Program-made: the position numbers and the translations under genes
Shown here: piece after piece, positions 46,599 through 55,617 of the stretch
How the letters are laid out: each line of letters opens with the position of its first letter
Position numbering within the stretch: the stretch's first letter is position 1
Notes under the pieces: generated by a model
The model's database searches: none
What the model was told of the DNA's origin: nothing
Seen by the model: the letters and a program-made list of their open reading frames with translations, nothing else
NCBI RefSeq assembly: GCF_030445035.2
Contig: NC_080678.1
Location: 113,748,599-113,812,598, forward strand
DNA: 64,000 bases
Origin: Dasypus novemcinctus
Lineage: Eukaryota > Chordata > Mammalia > Cingulata > Dasypodidae
Reading direction: 5' to 3'

Positions 46599-47079
46599 AG
46601 TCGGACCCGGGTGGCGGGAACAGGCGTTAAGGCCCTCCGCTTGGGGTTCGGGCGTACTGCCCGCCCCTCTGCCCAGCTGCACCCGCTTCCCCCTCGGTGG
46701 CCTAACCCCGCCTCTCCCCCGAGGGCCACCGCCGCGCCATGACAGCCCCGCCTCGCTGCCGCCGAGAACCCTGGCTACCCTGTCTTCTGCCCGCAACCAG
46801 TGATGCACTCCTGCACGAGCCTATCAGCCATCTGCCGGCCCCCGGCCATGCCCCCTGCCCCTCCCCCATCTTCGCCCTATATTAACCGCTGTACTTCCTG
46901 AATAAATCAGACTTGCGCACAGATCCTGGTCTCCTCGGTAGTCTTCTTCCCACCGCGCGTCCTCCGCACCTTGCCGGCCCCGGAGCACCTTCTCGGAAGG
47001 CCCCTCCGTGTGTTGCAGCCCTCTGCCTGAGCCCACACCGCCCCTGCAGCGGCCCTCCAGGCGAGCCCACACTGCGACA
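46599..47079 (+). repeat. 5' LTR, first 66 bp missing
   Basis: Aligned without gaps to 52168-52648. It ends gcgaca just before the primer site. A TATA-like tatatta is at 46878-46884 and AATAAA at 46901-46906. The missing part includes the TG end and the first part of U3; the transcription start should still lie inside the remaining sequence, so promoter activity is possible but unproven. Confidence 0.93.
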
Positions 47080-47081
47080 TT

Positions 47082-47100
47082 TGGCGTCCAACATGGGGGC
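47082..47100 (+). other. Primer binding site, tRNA-Lys type
   Basis: tggcgtccaacatgggggc starts 3 bp after the LTR. It resembles the 18-nt site complementary to the tRNA-Lys(CUU) 3' end, with two transitions and one extra G. Confidence 0.8.
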
Positions 47101-47137
47101 AACAACTTCCCGGCCAGACCCCCACCCGCCTCGCCCG

Positions 47138-47146
47138 CAAGGTAAG
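47138..47146 (+). promoter_or_regulatory. Candidate major splice donor
   Basis: caaggtaag matches the donor consensus between the primer site and the gag start. In an intact relative it would join subgenomic RNA; with env gone its role here is doubtful. Confidence 0.5.
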
Positions 47147-47181
47147 GACCCCCGTCTTCGCTAGGCCCCGCCGTCGGCGCC

Positions 47182-47646
47182 ATGGGCGGCCGTCTTTCCT
47201 CCCACCAGGCGCCTCAGGTTAGGGCCCTTGCCAGCCTTTTAGACACCAATCATATGAATGTCTCAGTAAAGCAGCTCCAAATGTACTGGGACCTTTTGCT
47301 GCCTTTCAACCCCTGGCTCTCCACTTGCCAGCTGTGGGACCCGGACACATACACTAACCTCATTGACCGCGTCATGGCGGCTATGGAATATGAGAACAAG
47401 CGTTTTCCCCCCAGCCTTCTCCCCACGCTCATCGCCATTCGCTCGTGCCTCCAGGGCACCCCCGTCAATCGGGTCGCTTTCCACTGCACCTGCGGTAAGA
47501 GCAAGGGAGAGGGGTCTCAGTCAGACAGTGATTCCAACACCGAGTCCTTGTCCAGCTGCCTCAACAACGCCCTGGACTCTTGCCCGCCCAAACCAGACGC
47601 GCCTACCCCAAGATGGCGAACTTCCGCCTTCTTCTTGGGAGGATAA
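47182..47646 (+). pseudogene. gag: gag 5' part (matrix), frame lost downstream
   Basis: The ATG at 47182 gives an MGGRLSS start, so Gly2 could be myristoylated as in retroviral matrix proteins that bind the plasma membrane. About 130 residues follow the expected helical pattern and a Ser/Asp-rich region begins near residue 113. The frame then ends at 47646, while the homologous continuation lies in another frame from about 47600 on. This is the first gag frameshift. Confidence 0.75.
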
Positions 47647-48261
47647 AGGGAAGTCCCTCCCCCTATACCCGCCCCCTCCGGCCACGGCGCCATCTTGGCC
47701 CCCACCGGAAGAGGAGCGGCCGCCATCTTACAAGCCGCCTACCCCCTGGGGCAGTCCGCCATCTTGTGAGGCGCCGCCATCTTGGGACGAGCCACGTTCT
47801 CTCCCCACCCCCTGGGCACCCCCCACTGCGGATCCCTCATCCGCCAGAGGGCCCATGGGTACTTGGCCCCCACGGGCAGAGGCCCCCGCGCATCAGATGC
47901 CGCTCTTATACCCGCTGAATGCCGCCCCCTCGCGGCACCGTCCGCAGGATCGGTACCCCTTTACAGCCGACAAAATAAAAAACCTCCACAAGGCAGTTAA
48001 AGAGGACGGCCTCGGTAGCCCGTACGCCCAACATTTGCTTGAGGAGCTTAGCACTCAGCTCGCGGTTCCGTATGACTGTGTTTCCCTCGCTCGGGCCATT
48101 CTAACCCCCGGCCAATTCATCGACTGGCGTGCTCACTTTACATCAGAGGCAGAAAAGCAAGTGGCACACAACGCCCGTGTCGGGGCTCGCCATCCCCCGG
48201 ACGCTTACACAGGCATGGGCCAATTTGCCAATCTGGCCCAATATCACAACGCCCCCCCCCC
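47600..48261 (+). pseudogene. gag: gag middle part (Pro-rich linker and capsid N-terminus)
   Basis: In the frame of an open stretch to 48346, 47630-47900 is Pro-rich and includes PPSYKPP- and PPSWDEP-type stretches that resemble late-domain surroundings. From about 47950 (YPFTADKIKNLHKAV) capsid N-terminal sequence follows. Homology leaves this frame at a run of ten C (48252-48261), the second frameshift, at a site prone to slippage. Confidence 0.7.
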
Positions 48262-48501
48262 GAGTTCTGGCTCCAACTTCACGAGCTGGCTTTACGCGCT
48301 TTCCGCAGCTGCTCCGCCACCAGACCTGAGCCACTTGCCAAGCTAGTCCAACGAAAAGACGAAGACTTCGCCGACTTCGTATCCCGGGTTCAGGAGGCCT
48401 GCAAGTGCAAGGTCCCTGGCGAGCATGCACAACAAGCCCTTGCCCGGGAACTCATTCTGGAAGGGCCACCAATGCCTGCCGACAAGACATCCTACCAATG
48501 A
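48262..48501 (+). pseudogene. gag: gag capsid C-terminal part with major homology region
   Basis: Back in the original matrix frame, DFADFVSRVQEA (from about 48364) corresponds to the end of the retroviral major homology region, the capsid segment needed for particle assembly. A stop follows at 48499-48501, while nucleocapsid lies in another frame, so a third frameshift sits at about 48480-48500. Confidence 0.75.
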
Positions 48502-48800
48502 AGGAAAGGGGAGTACACAACTGGATCCTGGCATGCTCCCACATAGACCCGCAGGCCACCGTGCTGGCTCAGGCCATAGCCACGGCCATGTCCCTCTCCT
48601 CCAACTGCTTCAAATGCGGAGAAACCGGACATTTTGCCCGCGAATGCCCTCATGCTGCCCGACCACGACCATCCACGAACACGCCTCGAGACACCGGAGG
48701 AGCCAGGCCACGCGCGCCTCCCACCCCATGTCCCCGCTGCGGCAAAGGATACCATTGGGCCCATACTGCCACACCGCCAACAGCCAACGGCAGCCTTTAA
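48490..48800 (+). pseudogene. gag: gag nucleocapsid with two Cys-His boxes
   Basis: The first box, CFKCGETGHFAREC (48606-48647), has a complete CX2CX4HX4C zinc-binding pattern. The second, starting at 48729 (CPRCGKGYHW), lacks its last Cys in this frame; a Cys codon occurs just downstream in another frame, so a small indel near 48757 is likely. Two boxes are usual for betaretroviral and lentiviral nucleocapsid, which packages genomic RNA. A stop at 48798-48800 ends the frame. Confidence 0.85.
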
Positions 48801-48802
48801 AC
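48796..48802 (+). promoter_or_regulatory. Candidate gag-pro slippery heptamer
   Basis: tttaaac is a canonical -1 frameshift heptamer and lies where gag-pro frameshifting occurs in betaretroviruses, just after the second Cys-His box. It is in phase with the frame that carries the misplaced second-box Cys, not with the present nucleocapsid frame, so use would depend on the indels noted here. Confidence 0.45.
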
Positions 48803-48869
48803 GTGAGAGGGGGCAGGCCTCAGCCCCGCCAGCAAGAGGCACTCATCCACGCCACCACCCCCTGCCGTA

Positions 48870-49202
48870 ATGTGGACCGTTCCACTGGGACCCAAGAAAC
48901 CAATAATGGAGTTAGAGGTTGAAGGCCAATGGTTCGAGGGAATCCTTGACACCGGGGCAGAAATATCCTGCTTCCCAGAAACAGCCGCACACAACTGGGG
49001 TGTGCTCCCTGGCCCCCGCGTCATTGGAGCCACCGAAACAGCTCCCTCATTCCAAACCAGCCAAGATCTTATTTGGAAGGACAAGGAAGGCCACCAAGGC
49101 ATCTTCCACCCCCTTGTCCTGCCCGGCATCAACAATATCCTCTGGGGCCAGGATGTCCTCTCAAACTGCGGAGCCATTCTATCCACGGCTCCCCCCCAAT
49201 GA
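48870..49202 (+). CDS. pro: Retroviral aspartic protease (pro)
   Basis: This frame has LDTGAE with the catalytic Asp at residue 27 counted from the Met at 48870, and a C-terminal NILWGQDVL block typical of the end of retroviral proteases, which cut Gag and Gag-Pol into mature proteins as a dimer. The coordinates start at a Met for convenience; in a living virus translation would enter by frameshift from gag and the frame is open some codons upstream. No dUTPase is seen before it. It ends in TGA at 49200-49202, right after seven C (49191-49197), and pol overlaps in the -1 frame as expected. Confidence 0.85.
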   Translation: MWTVPLGPKKPIMELEVEGQWFEGILDTGAEISCFPETAAHNWGVLPGPRVIGATETAPSFQTSQDLIWKDKEGHQGIFHPLVLPGINNILWGQDVLSNCGAILSTAPPQ

Positions 49203-51952
49203 TATACGCCACTGCTCGCATTACACCTCCAGCACCCACTCCTCTTGAATGGGATACCGAGGAGCCCATTTGGGTGGAGCAGTGGCCCATCTCATCCCAG
49301 AAACTCTTAGTTCTCCGAGCTCTTGTCTATGACCAGCTCGACGCAGGACACATTGAGCCATCCACCAGTCCGTACAACTCACCCGTCTTCGTCATTCAGA
49401 AGAAGTCAGGCAAGTACCAGCTCCTCCACGACCTGCGTGAGATCAACAAGCACATCCGCCCAATGGGCTCCCCCCAAACGGGGTGCCCCCACCCCATGGC
49501 TATACCTAGACACTGGTGCACCGCCACCATCGACATCAAGGGGTGTTTCTTCTTCATTCCACTGCACCCAAAAGACCGCCCAAAATTAGCCTTCACGCTC
49601 CCGTGCACCAATCACCAAGAAGTAGCTGAGCGTTACCAATGGCGAGTCCTCCCGCAAGGAATGCGAAACAGCCCGGCCATCTGCCAGCTTTATGTCAATA
49701 AGGCAATTCAGCCATTAAAGAACTTTGCATACATTGTTCATTACATGGACGACCTTCTCGTGGCGCATGAAACCCCCGGAGGCCTCCAAGCCATCGTCAC
49801 GGCATTACTGCGCCATCTCAACAACCTTGGCCTACAAGTCCAACAAGATAAGGTACGCATGGAGCTCCCCTTCACCTTTCTAGGCTTCAACATCCACAAC
49901 ACCATTACGCCTGCGGCCCCCCAACTGGCCATTCCGCAGAAGCTATCTCTGACAGAGCTACAGCAAATCTGTGGGCACATCAATTGGCTCCGTTCGGCTC
50001 TCCCGATCACCACCGCTCAACTACAACCCCTCTTCACCCTTCTGCAAACCGACCAAGACCCTCCGCAGGCCGTAACAAAGAAAATCGCTATTACCTCGGC
50101 TGTGCAGGAGGCCATCCGAGCTGTCAATGATGCCCTGCGAGAATGCCAACTGCAGTGTCACGACCCCAACCGAGCCATCTTGGCACTGATCCTGCCTACC
50201 ACGGGTATGCCCACCGGGCTCCTCTGGCAGAAGGGGCCCCTTCTCTGGCTCCATACTGCCAAAAGCAAGCTCAGAAAAATCGGCCTGCAAGTCACCCTCT
50301 GGATCTCCTTGGCCATTGACCTCGTCCGGCAATGCACCCACACATATGGTACTCCCCCTGACACCATTGTGTGGCCGCTTGATGCCAAGAAAACCACTGC
50401 GCTGCTTCTGTCCAGTCCAGACATGCAAGTCCTTGCGGAACTCTTCCATGGCAAATTTGACAACCACTATCCCAGCCATCAGCTGTTTCAGGGCATCTCC
50501 CAGTTATCCTTCATCCCTCCACCGCACCACCCCTTCCCGTCTCGCCGCCCCTACCCACATGCCACCACCACCTTCACTGACGCCTCCAAGAACAAGTTCG
50601 CAGCTGTCATCTACTCGCCTGGTACGTCAGAGCCTCAAATGCTCATCCACATCAATGTGAACTCTGTCCAGGTAGGAGAGCTCCAAGCCGTCGTCCTAGC
50701 TCTCCGCGCCTGTCCCGACAGACCCCTCAACATCTTCACCGAAAGCCTGTACACCTTGCAAGTCTGCCAAGTCTTGGCTTTCGCCACGTTTTTTCCTGCC
50801 AAAAGGCCTATCGACCAAGCACTCCTAACTCTCCAGAGTCTCTTGGAAAACCGCACAGTGCCCTGGTACATCGCCCATGTGAGGAGCCATTCTGGCCTTC
50901 CTGGACCTATCGCCGCCGGCAATAACCTCGCCGATCAAGCCATCCAAGCCCTCCCAGCCTCAGTAGAGTGCTCGGGAGGCCGACCGCCCGCCCCTCCACC
51001 TGGCGACCTCCTCAACCAAGCAAAGCTACTCCACTCTCGATTTCACTTCTCTGCCAGGAGCCTTCACAAGTTGTTCCCGGAACTTTCCATCCAGGCCTGC
51101 AAGCACATGGTCAGATGCTGCCAAACCTGTGCACCCCTTCTGCCCCTTGGGCCACTACAGCCGCAAGGAGTTAATCCACGTGGGCTACGCCCCAATGCCC
51201 GATGGCAAATGGACGTCACCCACGTGCCCCAGTTTGGCAGGCTCAAGTATCTCCATGTGGCCATCGACACCTTCTCCCACCTGTGCTATGCCGTTCCCCT
51301 CCCAGGAGAAACAGCCAAGCACTGCATTCAGGCCCTCAGACAAGCCATCCTCTTCATGGGAGTCCCATGGGACCTGAAAACCGACAATGGACCAGCATAT
51401 CGCAGCGCTTCCTTCGCCGCGTTCCTGAGACTATACAACATCACTCATCACTTTGGAATTCTGTTCAACCCCCAAGGTCAAGGCATGGTTGAACACACTC
51501 ATCTCTTCCTCAAGCATCTTATTCAAAAGGAAAGGAGCAACCATCCCCGCCACACACCTGGAGAAATTGTCACCTCTGCCTTAATCCACCACAACCTCCT
51601 CTGCTTTGATGAGGATGGCCTTTCCCCAGTACATGCTCATTGGGGCCCGTCCTACCAGCCCACACAGGCCCCCCTTGTTCAGTGGAAAGACCCCAAGACT
51701 AATATCTGGTCAGGGCCTGCCCCCCTTCTTGCCCAGGGTAGGGGTTTTGCTTGTGTCTTTCCAGATGACGCCGCCCAGCCCATCTGGATCCCAGGACACC
51801 TCATCCGGCCTGCCACTGCCGAACCGCCTGACCCGGAGAGAGAAACGTCGCCAGCGACACCTCGCCCCTCAGATGGCCATGATGACCCTGAATGCCGAGC
51901 CCGACCCTCTCCGCCAACAAGTTCTGCGGCTACTCCACCTAGCCCAAGCTGA
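49073..51952 (+). CDS. pol: Reverse transcriptase, RNase H and integrase (pol), open frame of 959 codons
   Basis: The frame is -1 relative to pro. RT: the LPQG motif near residue 203 and the catalytic YMDD at 224-227. RNase H: Asp503 (FTDAS), Glu536 (GELQA), then Glu557 where an Asp is usual (FTES), then NNLADQ. Integrase: zinc-binding His654, His658, Cys683 and Cys686; catalytic Asp714, Asp771 and Glu807 with 35 residues between the last two; and a C-terminal WKDPKTNIWSGP block. No stop or frameshift occurs over 2.9 kb, in contrast to gag. The first Met is not the natural start. The Glu557 change could weaken RNase H. Without intact gag and env, spread is not expected, although RNA expression cannot be judged from sequence. 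Confidence 0.93.
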   Translation: MEGQGRPPRHLPPPCPARHQQYPLGPGCPLKLRSHSIHGSPPMIYATARITPPAPTPLEWDTEEPIWVEQWPISSQKLLVLRALVYDQLDAGHIEPSTSPYNSPVFVIQKKSGKYQLLHDLREINKHIRPMGSPQTGCPHPMAIPRHWCTATIDIKGCFFFIPLHPKDRPKLAFTLPCTNHQEVAERYQWRVLPQGMRNSPAICQLYVNKAIQPLKNFAYIVHYMDDLLVAHETPGGLQAIVTALLRHLNNLGLQVQQDKVRMELPFTFLGFNIHNTITPAAPQLAIPQKLSLTELQQICGHINWLRSALPITTAQLQPLFTLLQTDQDPPQAVTKKIAITSAVQEAIRAVNDALRECQLQCHDPNRAILALILPTTGMPTGLLWQKGPLLWLHTAKSKLRKIGLQVTLWISLAIDLVRQCTHTYGTPPDTIVWPLDAKKTTALLLSSPDMQVLAELFHGKFDNHYPSHQLFQGISQLSFIPPPHHPFPSRRPYPHATTTFTDASKNKFAAVIYSPGTSEPQMLIHINVNSVQVGELQAVVLALRACPDRPLNIFTESLYTLQVCQVLAFATFFPAKRPIDQALLTLQSLLENRTVPWYIAHVRSHSGLPGPIAAGNNLADQAIQALPASVECSGGRPPAPPPGDLLNQAKLLHSRFHFSARSLHKLFPELSIQACKHMVRCCQTCAPLLPLGPLQPQGVNPRGLRPNARWQMDVTHVPQFGRLKYLHVAIDTFSHLCYAVPLPGETAKHCIQALRQAILFMGVPWDLKTDNGPAYRSASFAAFLRLYNITHHFGILFNPQGQGMVEHTHLFLKHLIQKERSNHPRHTPGEIVTSALIHHNLLCFDEDGLSPVHAHWGPSYQPTQAPLVQWKDPKTNIWSGPAPLLAQGRGFACVFPDDAAQPIWIPGHLIRPATAEPPDPERETSPATPRPSDGHDDPECRARPSPPTSSAATPPSPS

Positions 51953-52106
51953 AAGGGCCCGGCGGCCGCCGCCACCCACCTTCACCCCCCCCAAGACAGG
52001 CTTCTCGAACGTGCTGCCTGGCGAGGCCCCCCCCCAACAAAATGAGCGCTGGCCCTTCCTCTTCCACCTTCTTCGGCGCTTAATAAAAGAAAAGGGGGAA
52101 ATGTAG
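51606..52106 (+). pseudogene. Overlapping open frame at the end of pol, possible env leader remnant
   Basis: A frame different from pol stays open from 51606 to 52106, across the end of pol and up to the polypurine tract. Its informative part starts near 51820 with an Arg-rich LTRREKRRQRH stretch, then Pro-rich sequence, and ends in a short hydrophobic WPFLFHLL. In betaretroviruses env begins in overlap with the end of pol and its leader can be Arg-rich, so this may be the two ends of an env gene joined by a large deletion. It could also be a chance frame. Confidence 0.4.
52085..52101 (+). other. Polypurine tract
   Basis: A 17-bp all-purine run, with aaaggggg inside, ends directly at the 3' LTR start. 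It primes plus-strand DNA synthesis in retroviruses. Confidence 0.9.
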
Positions 52107-52648
52107 GGTGGCACCGTGTGGGAGCGTGGCAACAGCAAGGGTCGGCTCGTCTCCAGGCACCGGTGCGAGTCGGACCCGGGTGGCGGGAACGGGCGTTAAG
52201 GCCCTCCGCTTGGGGTTCGGGCGTACTGCCCGCCCCTCTGCCCAGCTGCACCCGCTTCCCCCTCGGTGGCCTAACCCCGCCTCTCCCCCGAGGGCCACCG
52301 CCACGCCATGACAGCCCCGCCTCACTGCCGCCGAGAACCCTGGCTACCCTGTCTTCTGCCCGCAACCAGTGATGCATGCCTGCACGAACCTATCAGCCAT
52401 CTGCCGGCCCCCGGCCATGCCCCCTGCCCCTCCCCCATCTTCACCCTATATTAACCGCTGTACTTCCTGAATAAATCAGACTTGCACACAGATCCTGGTC
52501 TCCTCGGTAGTCTTCTTCCTACCGCACGTCCTCCGCACCTTGCCGGCCCCGGAGCGCCTTCTCGGAAGGCCCCTCCGTGTGTTGCAGCCCTCCACCTGAG
52601 CCCACACCGCCCCTGCAGCGACCCTCCAGGCGAGCCCACACTGTGACA
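52102..52648 (+). repeat. 3' LTR, complete
   Basis: 547 bp from tgtagggtgg to ctgtgaca (TG...CA ends). tatatta is at 52447-52453 and AATAAA at 52470-52475, only 16 bp apart, so U3 signals are compact and the polyadenylation signal is probably near or upstream of the RNA start. It has all 66 bp missing from the 5' LTR. Confidence 0.95.
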
Positions 52649-53200
52649 TTTCTTCTGTCATTTCAAGTCTGCTGTTGTATGCCTCTAATGTGTTTTTTTA
52701 TCTCACATATCATGTCTTTTGTTCCCATGAGCTCTGTTACTTTTCTATTCAGGTTTTCAAATTCTTCTGTATGCTCGCCCAAGTGTCTTCTTGATGTCCT
52801 TTTTTCATTAGCCATAGTGTCTTTCAACTCATAAATTTTGGAAATTTATATGCATCTCAATTAGTTTTCTGAAGTCCTATGTCTCTTCTGGGACTTTGAT
52901 TTATTCCTTTTCTTGGGCCATTTCTTCCATTTTCTTAGTATGGCCTGTAAGTTTCTGCTGATGTCTAGGTGTCTGTTTAGGATGTTGAGTTTATTCAGAT
53001 GCTCGATCTCTCTCTCTTTCATAGGGATTTATTGGTGGGAGGCTGTGTGTTACTGCTATTCTTAGTTCAGCTTGTTCTGGGTCTTTAGGATTGTCCCTGT
53101 TATTACCTCAAATCTGGGCCCTGCACCCAGTAATCGGTTGCAGACCCACTTCCAAGGGCCTTGGGGAAGGAGATTGTAAAAGCCAGAAAAAACCTTTCTT
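52649..53200 (-). mobile_element. L1 ORF1 region, right flank of the provirus
   Basis: Reverse complement text such as 'aaacagacacctagacatc' and 'gaacaaaagacatgat' is L1 sequence from the coiled-coil part of ORF1, parallel to 62330-62520. It probably continues as 5'UTR through 53700 and again at 55010-55215. Confidence 0.6.
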
Positions 53201-53706
53201 ACTTATTTACTTTTAATTTCCTTGCATACACTTCCCTAGTCCACCCGCTGATGGTGCTCTTTGGCAGCCCTCACAGTTCAGTGCCTTGTCAGAGTGTGTT
53301 TGCTGCAACACAGACTGGATCACTGTGATAGGGAAGGCTTCCTGGAGGCTAAGAGACTTGTGATTCAAACTTTCTTAGAGGCAGTTCTCCAGCCTTTGCC
53401 AGCAGCCACCTCCCTTTTCCCAGGTAGGAACTAATTCCACTCCCCTCTGCATCTTCAACAGCCAGTCCTGATGAGTAGAATGGGAAATGGAGAGAGCTGG
53501 ATCTCTTTAGTCCCTTGCCAGCAACCAAGACAAACAATGGCATGGCCGTGCCTGGCTGGAAGGAAGGGCTCCTGGAACACCAGGTCAAATTTGTGGGTCA
53601 AAGCTGAGTCAGCCTTAAGCCGTGTCTGTCTCTCTCCCCTTTCCTGGGAAGGTGGATCCCTGGGACCCCCTTTGTCTGTAGCTGCTAGTACAAGGCCCGC
53701 GAATTC
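53201..53706 (-). other. Probable L1 5'UTR continuation
   Basis: Composition becomes GC-richer, as in the 5'UTR of the L1 at 60857, but I cannot match it block by block. Confidence 0.35.
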
Positions 53707-53723
53707 AAAAGTATCTGTAGCAG

Positions 53724-54189
53724 GGGAAATGGCTGTGGCTCAACCAACTGGGCTCCCGTCTACCATATAGGAGGTCCAGGTCTCCTGGTGAAGGCAAGCT
53801 GGCCCATGCACTGAGCTGGTCCACGCAGAGTGCCAGCCCATGCAGGAATGTGACCCCGTGCAGGAGAGACACCCTGCGTGGGAAAAAGCAACCTCATGCA
53901 GGAGTGCCAGCCAACACGGAGAACTGGTGCAGCAAGATGACACAAAAAGAGACACAGAGAATAGAAAATAAGAAGACATAGCACGGGAGCTGAGGTGGTA
54001 CAAGAGAGTAATTGCCTCTATCCCACTCCAGAAGGTCCCAGGGCAGCTTTCTCAGAGCCACCTAATAAGAATACAAGCAGACACAGAAGAACACACAGTG
54101 AATGAACACAGAGAGCAGACAACAGTGGGAAGGAGGGGGTGAAATAAATCTTTAAAAAAAAAAGGTAGTTCAACTTTAAAAAACAAAAC
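53724..54189 (+). mobile_element. Dimeric DAS-type SINE
   Basis: Heads near 53730 and 53985. Flanks aaaagtatctgtagcag (53707) and aaaagtatctatagcaa (54190) make a target duplication with two mismatches. Confidence 0.85.
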
Positions 54190-54276
54190 AAAAGTATCTA
54201 TAGCAAGGGTTCTTTTTTTAAAAAAAAAGATACATAGATTACATAAAATGTTACATTAAAAAATATAGGGGTATAG

Positions 54277-54998
54277 TAGGGATTCTTAACCTTTTTTGTT
54301 CCAGGGATCCTGTATTAGTTAGCCAAAGGGGTGCTGATGCAAAATACCAGAAATTAGTTGGTTTTTATAAAGGGTATTTATTTGGGGTAGGAGCTTACAG
54401 ATACCAGGCCATAAAGCATAAGTTACTTCCCTCACCAAAGTCTATTTGGAGCGAGATGGCTGCTGATGTCTGCAAGGAAGGGTTCAGGCTTCCTGGGTTC
54501 CTCCGTTCCTGGGGCTTTCTTTTCTCTGGGTTCAAGGTTCCTTCTTTCCTGGGGCTGGCTTCTCTTTCCTCCACATGCTGACTTCCTGGGGCTCCAGTTT
54601 AAATCTTCAGCATCAAATTCCAATATCAGAAACACTTACATCAAAAGCTTCAACTCTGTCCTTTGCCATGCCTTTTATCTGTGAGTCCCCACCCACCAAG
54701 GGGTGGGGACTCCATGTCCTAATGACGTGGCCCAGTCAAAGCCCTAACCATAACTCAATCATGCCCACTAATAGACCAGATTACAAACATAATCCAATAT
54801 TTATTTTTGGAATTCATAACTATATCAAACTGCTACAGACCCCTTTGCCAGTCAGGTGAAAACCATGGACCCCTTACTAAGTCTACACTACACTGTGTGT
54901 TATTTAATAAATATATCACACCTTCACCAACATGTCCCCACAAGAATTTTTTTTTTTTAATTCAAATCAAGCTCATGGACCCCTTGTTAAAAACCCTG
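54277..54998. mobile_element. hAT (Charlie-like) DNA transposon remnant
   Basis: Left end agggattcttaacc and right end ggaccccttgttaaaaaccct are inverted repeats of each other with changes, and the 'ttccagggatcc' / 'catggacccctt' stretches are typical of non-autonomous Charlie elements. An LTR is nested at 54311-54837. Non-coding. Confidence 0.65.
54311..54837 (-). mobile_element. Solo LTR of the tgtagcag family, inside hAT
   Basis: Reversed copy of the 29190 family (tgtattagttagccaaagg... ...aaactgctaca on +). The target duplication is gatcc (54306-54310) and gaccc (54838-54842), one mismatch. It keeps a middle segment (54660-54730, ccaaggggtggggac) that the 29190 copy lacks. Confidence 0.85.
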
Positions 54999-55617
54999 GT
55001 CTATAATGGGTTGGGGGAGGATGCTGGTAGTTGCAACTGTGGCTTTTAACTCACAGTTTTGCAATTGCAATTCTTTTCCTTTGCCCTTCTCTTCTGGGCA
55101 GTGTCCAGCCTTCCCCTGGTGTCCTAAACCCTAGAATATTTTTTTTCCATGCTGTTTCTGCCTGTCTTCTATTTTTCTGAGAGGGAAAAGAATCCTGTGT
55201 CTAGTCTACCATCTTCCCAGAGGTTCTCCCATACTTGCTATTAACCTGAGATAGAAAATCTCCTATTGAAATGCTGAACAAAGTTGATTTCAGCATTGAC
55301 CTATGAATCCAAAATAATGCAAAACAACAACATCCACTGCTGTCTCTGTGGTGAGTAATGAACTGTGTACAAGAGAGACCTTTCCTCAACATACCACCCA
55401 TTATTCACATCTCTCGCTCACCTAAGGAATGCACACTTCTTTGTGCTGTGTTCTCTAGCACAATGCCCATCCCCTATGAAATGTCCAGTGAACATCTGTG
55501 GATGTTCACAGTGTGATTTAAACTACTATAGGTTTGTGTAGTTAAGAGGTGCTGACAATGGGCAATAAGATCATGAGGTGGGGGGCAAAAGGCCTTAAAG
55601 AGAAAAGCATACCTTGA
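54999..55617. other. Possible L1 5'UTR end, then unannotated
   Basis: 55005-55215 ends in agtctaccatcttcccag, which in reverse resembles an L1 5' start. 55216-55617 has no recognised feature. Confidence 0.4.

Larger units (their letters stand above)
46599..52648 (+). mobile_element. Class II (betaretrovirus-like) endogenous provirus, no env
   Basis: Two LTRs flank gag, pro and pol in the standard order. The primer site matches tRNA-Lys usage, the gag nucleocapsid has Cys-His boxes, and RT, RNase H and integrase motifs are all present, which together place it with betaretrovirus-like ERVs. gag is split by at least three frameshifts, the 5' LTR lacks its start, and only about 130 bp separate the end of pol from the polypurine tract, so env is absent. 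The 481 bp shared by both LTRs differ at 15 sites (about 3%), many at CpG pairs, which argues for insertion within the armadillo lineage. The 6-bp right flank tttctt would be the target duplication; its partner is lost on the left. Confidence 0.93.

Noticed and set aside
51953-52101. A functional env gene in the provirus
   Set aside because: Only about 130 bp lie between the end of pol and the polypurine tract.
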